From JBBPYR01 sp038199755 (GTDB lineage Bacteria > Chloroflexota > Ktedonobacteria > Ktedonobacterales > Ktedonobacteraceae): 13,750 bases of DNA. The notes under the pieces are model-generated. The model did no database searches, was not told where the DNA came from, and saw only the letters and a program-made list of their open reading frames with translations. Positions within the stretch are counted from its first letter, which is position 1; each line of letters starts with the position of its first letter. The DNA is taken from assembly GCA_038199755.1 (NCBI GenBank), contig JBBPYR010000167.1:1-13750 (forward strand), read 5' to 3'. Made by a program: the position numbers and the translations under genes. Below, one piece after another: positions 11,867 to 13,750 of this stretch.

Positions 11867-13750
11867 CTATGCCTTGACCGCCTCATTCAACTGCTCAATC
11901 AGCGCATCCACCTTCTCATCGGGCATATTACCGAGCATATTCAGCTTCCCGATTGGCATCGCGGTAAACATCTCATCATCTTGCAGAATATAATGCGCGG
12001 CAGGTGTCCCGCTAAAGATTTGCGTCAGCAGCGCACACGCCTTCGGAAAGCGCAGAATGTACTTGAACTGCGACATCTTCGTAAAGTGCGGCACCGTCAG
12101 CCGTGGGTCTTCCTTCGTCGTGACCGTTGTATGCAGCACCATCTGATTGCTGGCTGGACCGACTAGTAGTGTGAACTCGCCAGCCTCTAGCAACCACGCC
12201 TGCCACTCCACGTCATAGACGGCGAAGTCACGCGCCTCCAATGTCAAGCGCACATCCTTGGTTTCGCCTGACTGCAAGGCGACCTTCGCGAACGCCTTCA
12301 ACTCTTTGACTGGCCTGACATAGCGTGAGTTGCGCGCCTGTACATAGAGCTGCACAACCTCCTTACCCGCGCGGGTACCACTATTGCGAACCGTCACCGT
12401 CACCGCCAGCGTCTCACCAGTCGCAAGCTCCGTCTTCTCCGTACGCAAACCCACATATTCGAATGTCGTGTACGAAAGACCATAGCCAAAGGGGAACAGC
12501 GGCTTGACATCCTTCTTATCGTAATAGCGATAGCCCACAAACAGCCCCTCGCCGTAATAGACCTTACCAGCCTCACCGGGATAATTGATATACGTTGGAG
12601 TATCTTCAAGCCGCACTGGAAAAGTCTCGGCTAGTTTGCCAGAGGGATTGACCTGCCCCGAAAGCACATCCACAATGGCACTGCCAACCGCTTGCCCACC
12701 TAAGCCCGCCTCAAGTATCGCTTTCGGTCCATCCACCCACGGCATCGCTACCACTGAGCCATTTTGCAACACCACCACTGTCTTCGGTTGTACGCGACAC
12801 ACCTCTGCGATCACCCGGTTATGACCCTCAGGCATAAACAGATGCGTGCGATCAAAGCCCTCAGACTCGTAGCTATCTGGCAAGCCAGCGAAGATAATCG
12901 CCACATCGGCAGCCTGCGCCTGTGCCACCGCCTCGCGCAGCAGAGCCTCATCCAACTCACCCGCCTCGTCATAGCCATCGGCGTATGTCAGTTGCACATC
13001 ATTGCCTAGCCAACGCTGCAACTCCTCATAAGGGCTATCCATCCGCGTCGGCACAACCTGCGAACTGCCCGCACCCTGATAACGCGGCTTCTTCGCAAAA
13101 CGGCCAAGCAGTGCGACCGTGCGTAACTGCTCCTTTTGCAGTGGCAGGATGTTCTCGCTATTCTTGAGCAGTACAATCGCATCGGCGGCGGCTCGCCGTG
13201 CTAACGCATGGTGCGCATCAGCATCGAAGCTACTGCCAGGACGACGATTTTCTTTTCCGCGCAGCAACAGGCTCAGTACACGGCGCGCAGCCTCATCAAT
13301 CACCGCCTCATCCAACTTGCCATCCCGCACCAATTGCGCGATCTTCTCGGTATGATTGCCAGTGTAACCCGGCATTTGTAAATCCAAGCCAGCCGCCAGA
13401 GCCTTGTCCTTGTCGTTGACCGCGCCCCAGTCCGAGACCAACACACCCTCGAAGCCCCACTCTTCCTTCAAAATATCATGCAGTAACAGCCGATTTTCGG
13501 AGGCATACACCCCATTCACCTTGTTATACGAGCACATCACCGTCCAGGGTCGCGCCTTCTTGACCACGCGCTCGAAAGCGAGCAAATAAATCTCCCTCAG
13601 TGTGCGCTCATCCACCTCTGCACTAATCGTCATACGCTCAAATTCTTGATTGTTGCAGGCATAGTGCTTCAGTGAGGTACCAACGCCTTTACTCTGTATG
13701 CCGCGCACCAATGCAACACCCAATTCACCCGCCACCACCGGGTCCTCGGA
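11867..13750 (-). CDS. Beta-glucosidase, glycoside hydrolase family 3 (5' end outside window)
   Basis: The visible part has 627 residues and runs off the right edge in frame; the GTG at 13736-13738 is an internal valine, not the start. The first residues (SEDPVVAGELG) are GH3 sequence, so about 120-150 N-terminal residues are missing. The catalytic (alpha/beta)8 part has LKHYACNNQ (27-35) and the nucleophile aspartate in VSDWGA (D107). The alpha/beta sandwich domain follows (about 185-430), with ESEGFDRTHLFMP (295-307), which probably holds the acid/base glutamate. Then come a linker FPFGYGLSYTTFEY (419-432), an FnIII-like domain (about 440-560) and a C-terminal tail (about 560-627) ending KLNMLGNMPDEKVDALIEQL and a few residues, found in some GH3 enzymes. 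There is no PA14 insert. It probably hydrolyses beta-linked oligosaccharides to glucose. Confidence 0.93.
   Translation of the reverse strand, partial: SEDPVVAGELGVALVRGIQSKGVGTSLKHYACNNQEFERMTISAEVDERTLREIYLLAFERVVKKARPWTVMCSYNKVNGVYASENRLLLHDILKEEWGFEGVLVSDWGAVNDKDKALAAGLDLQMPGYTGNHTEKIAQLVRDGKLDEAVIDEAARRVLSLLLRGKENRRPGSSFDADAHHALARRAAADAIVLLKNSENILPLQKEQLRTVALLGRFAKKPRYQGAGSSQVVPTRMDSPYEELQRWLGNDVQLTYADGYDEAGELDEALLREAVAQAQAADVAIIFAGLPDSYESEGFDRTHLFMPEGHNRVIAEVCRVQPKTVVVLQNGSVVAMPWVDGPKAILEAGLGGQAVGSAIVDVLSGQVNPSGKLAETFPVRLEDTPTYINYPGEAGKVYYGEGLFVGYRYYDKKDVKPLFPFGYGLSYTTFEYVGLRTEKTELATGETLAVTVTVRNSGTRAGKEVVQLYVQARNSRYVRPVKELKAFAKVALQSGETKDVRLTLEARDFAVYDVEWQAWLLEAGEFTLLVGPASNQMVLHTTVTTKEDPRLTVPHFTKMSQFKYILRFPKACALLTQIFSGTPAAHYILQDDEMFTAMPIGKLNMLGNMPDEKVDALIEQLNEAVKA

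Overview
The window looks like a chromosomal segment from a member of the Chloroflexota, most probably a Ktedonobacteria-like soil bacterium. This is an inference from gene style: HTH plus GNAT-like proteins, WxL-like exported proteins, a sugar isomerase/oxidoreductase pair, a GH3 beta-glucosidase, a truncated Uma2 gene, and promoters close to the sigma-70 consensus. No rRNA or intact tRNA is present to confirm it. Bases 1-2850 are visibly AT-richer and contain relics. The iolE-like operon that follows is clearly more GC-rich.

Layout. (1) 1-2850, accessory region: a promoter-driven HTH/double-GNAT gene, its terminator, a minus-strand coiled-coil gene with a 21-bp heptad tandem repeat, direct repeats, a 22-nt tRNA-Leu-like 3' end followed by an intrinsic terminator (a possible att scar), and a decayed piece of a second HTH-GNAT gene. 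(2) 2939-4879: a two-gene catabolic operon, an IolE/TIM-barrel sugar isomerase-epimerase and a Gfo/Idh/MocA oxidoreductase. A long palindromic terminator separates it from a convergent nitroreductase gene, which has a near-consensus promoter and an inverted-repeat operator at its start site. (3) 5734-7560: a 75-residue hypothetical gene, a large bidirectional terminator, a GlsB/YeaQ-type membrane protein and a convergent exported WxL-like protein. (4) 7560-9146: a fatty acid desaturase with QxxHH in its third histidine box, preceded by a long leader with repeated operator-like motifs and two alternative RNA pairings. (5) 9147-11862: broken or doubtful genes (a hypothetical ORF, a GrpB C-terminal fragment, an N-terminal Uma2 fragment) around a pentapeptide-repeat/two-TM channel-like fusion. 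(6) 11867-13750: most of a GH3 beta-glucosidase on the minus strand, whose N-terminus lies outside the window.

How the genes fit together. The GH3 enzyme and the isomerase/oxidoreductase pair fit plant-polysaccharide or polyol catabolism. The desaturase, GlsB-like protein and nitroreductase are envelope and stress functions. No defence island, CRISPR array, biosynthetic cluster or clearly novel multigene system is visible. The most unusual items are the pentapeptide-channel fusion with a non-canonical filter, the possible tRNA-Leu attachment scar, the nitroreductase operator and the desaturase leader.
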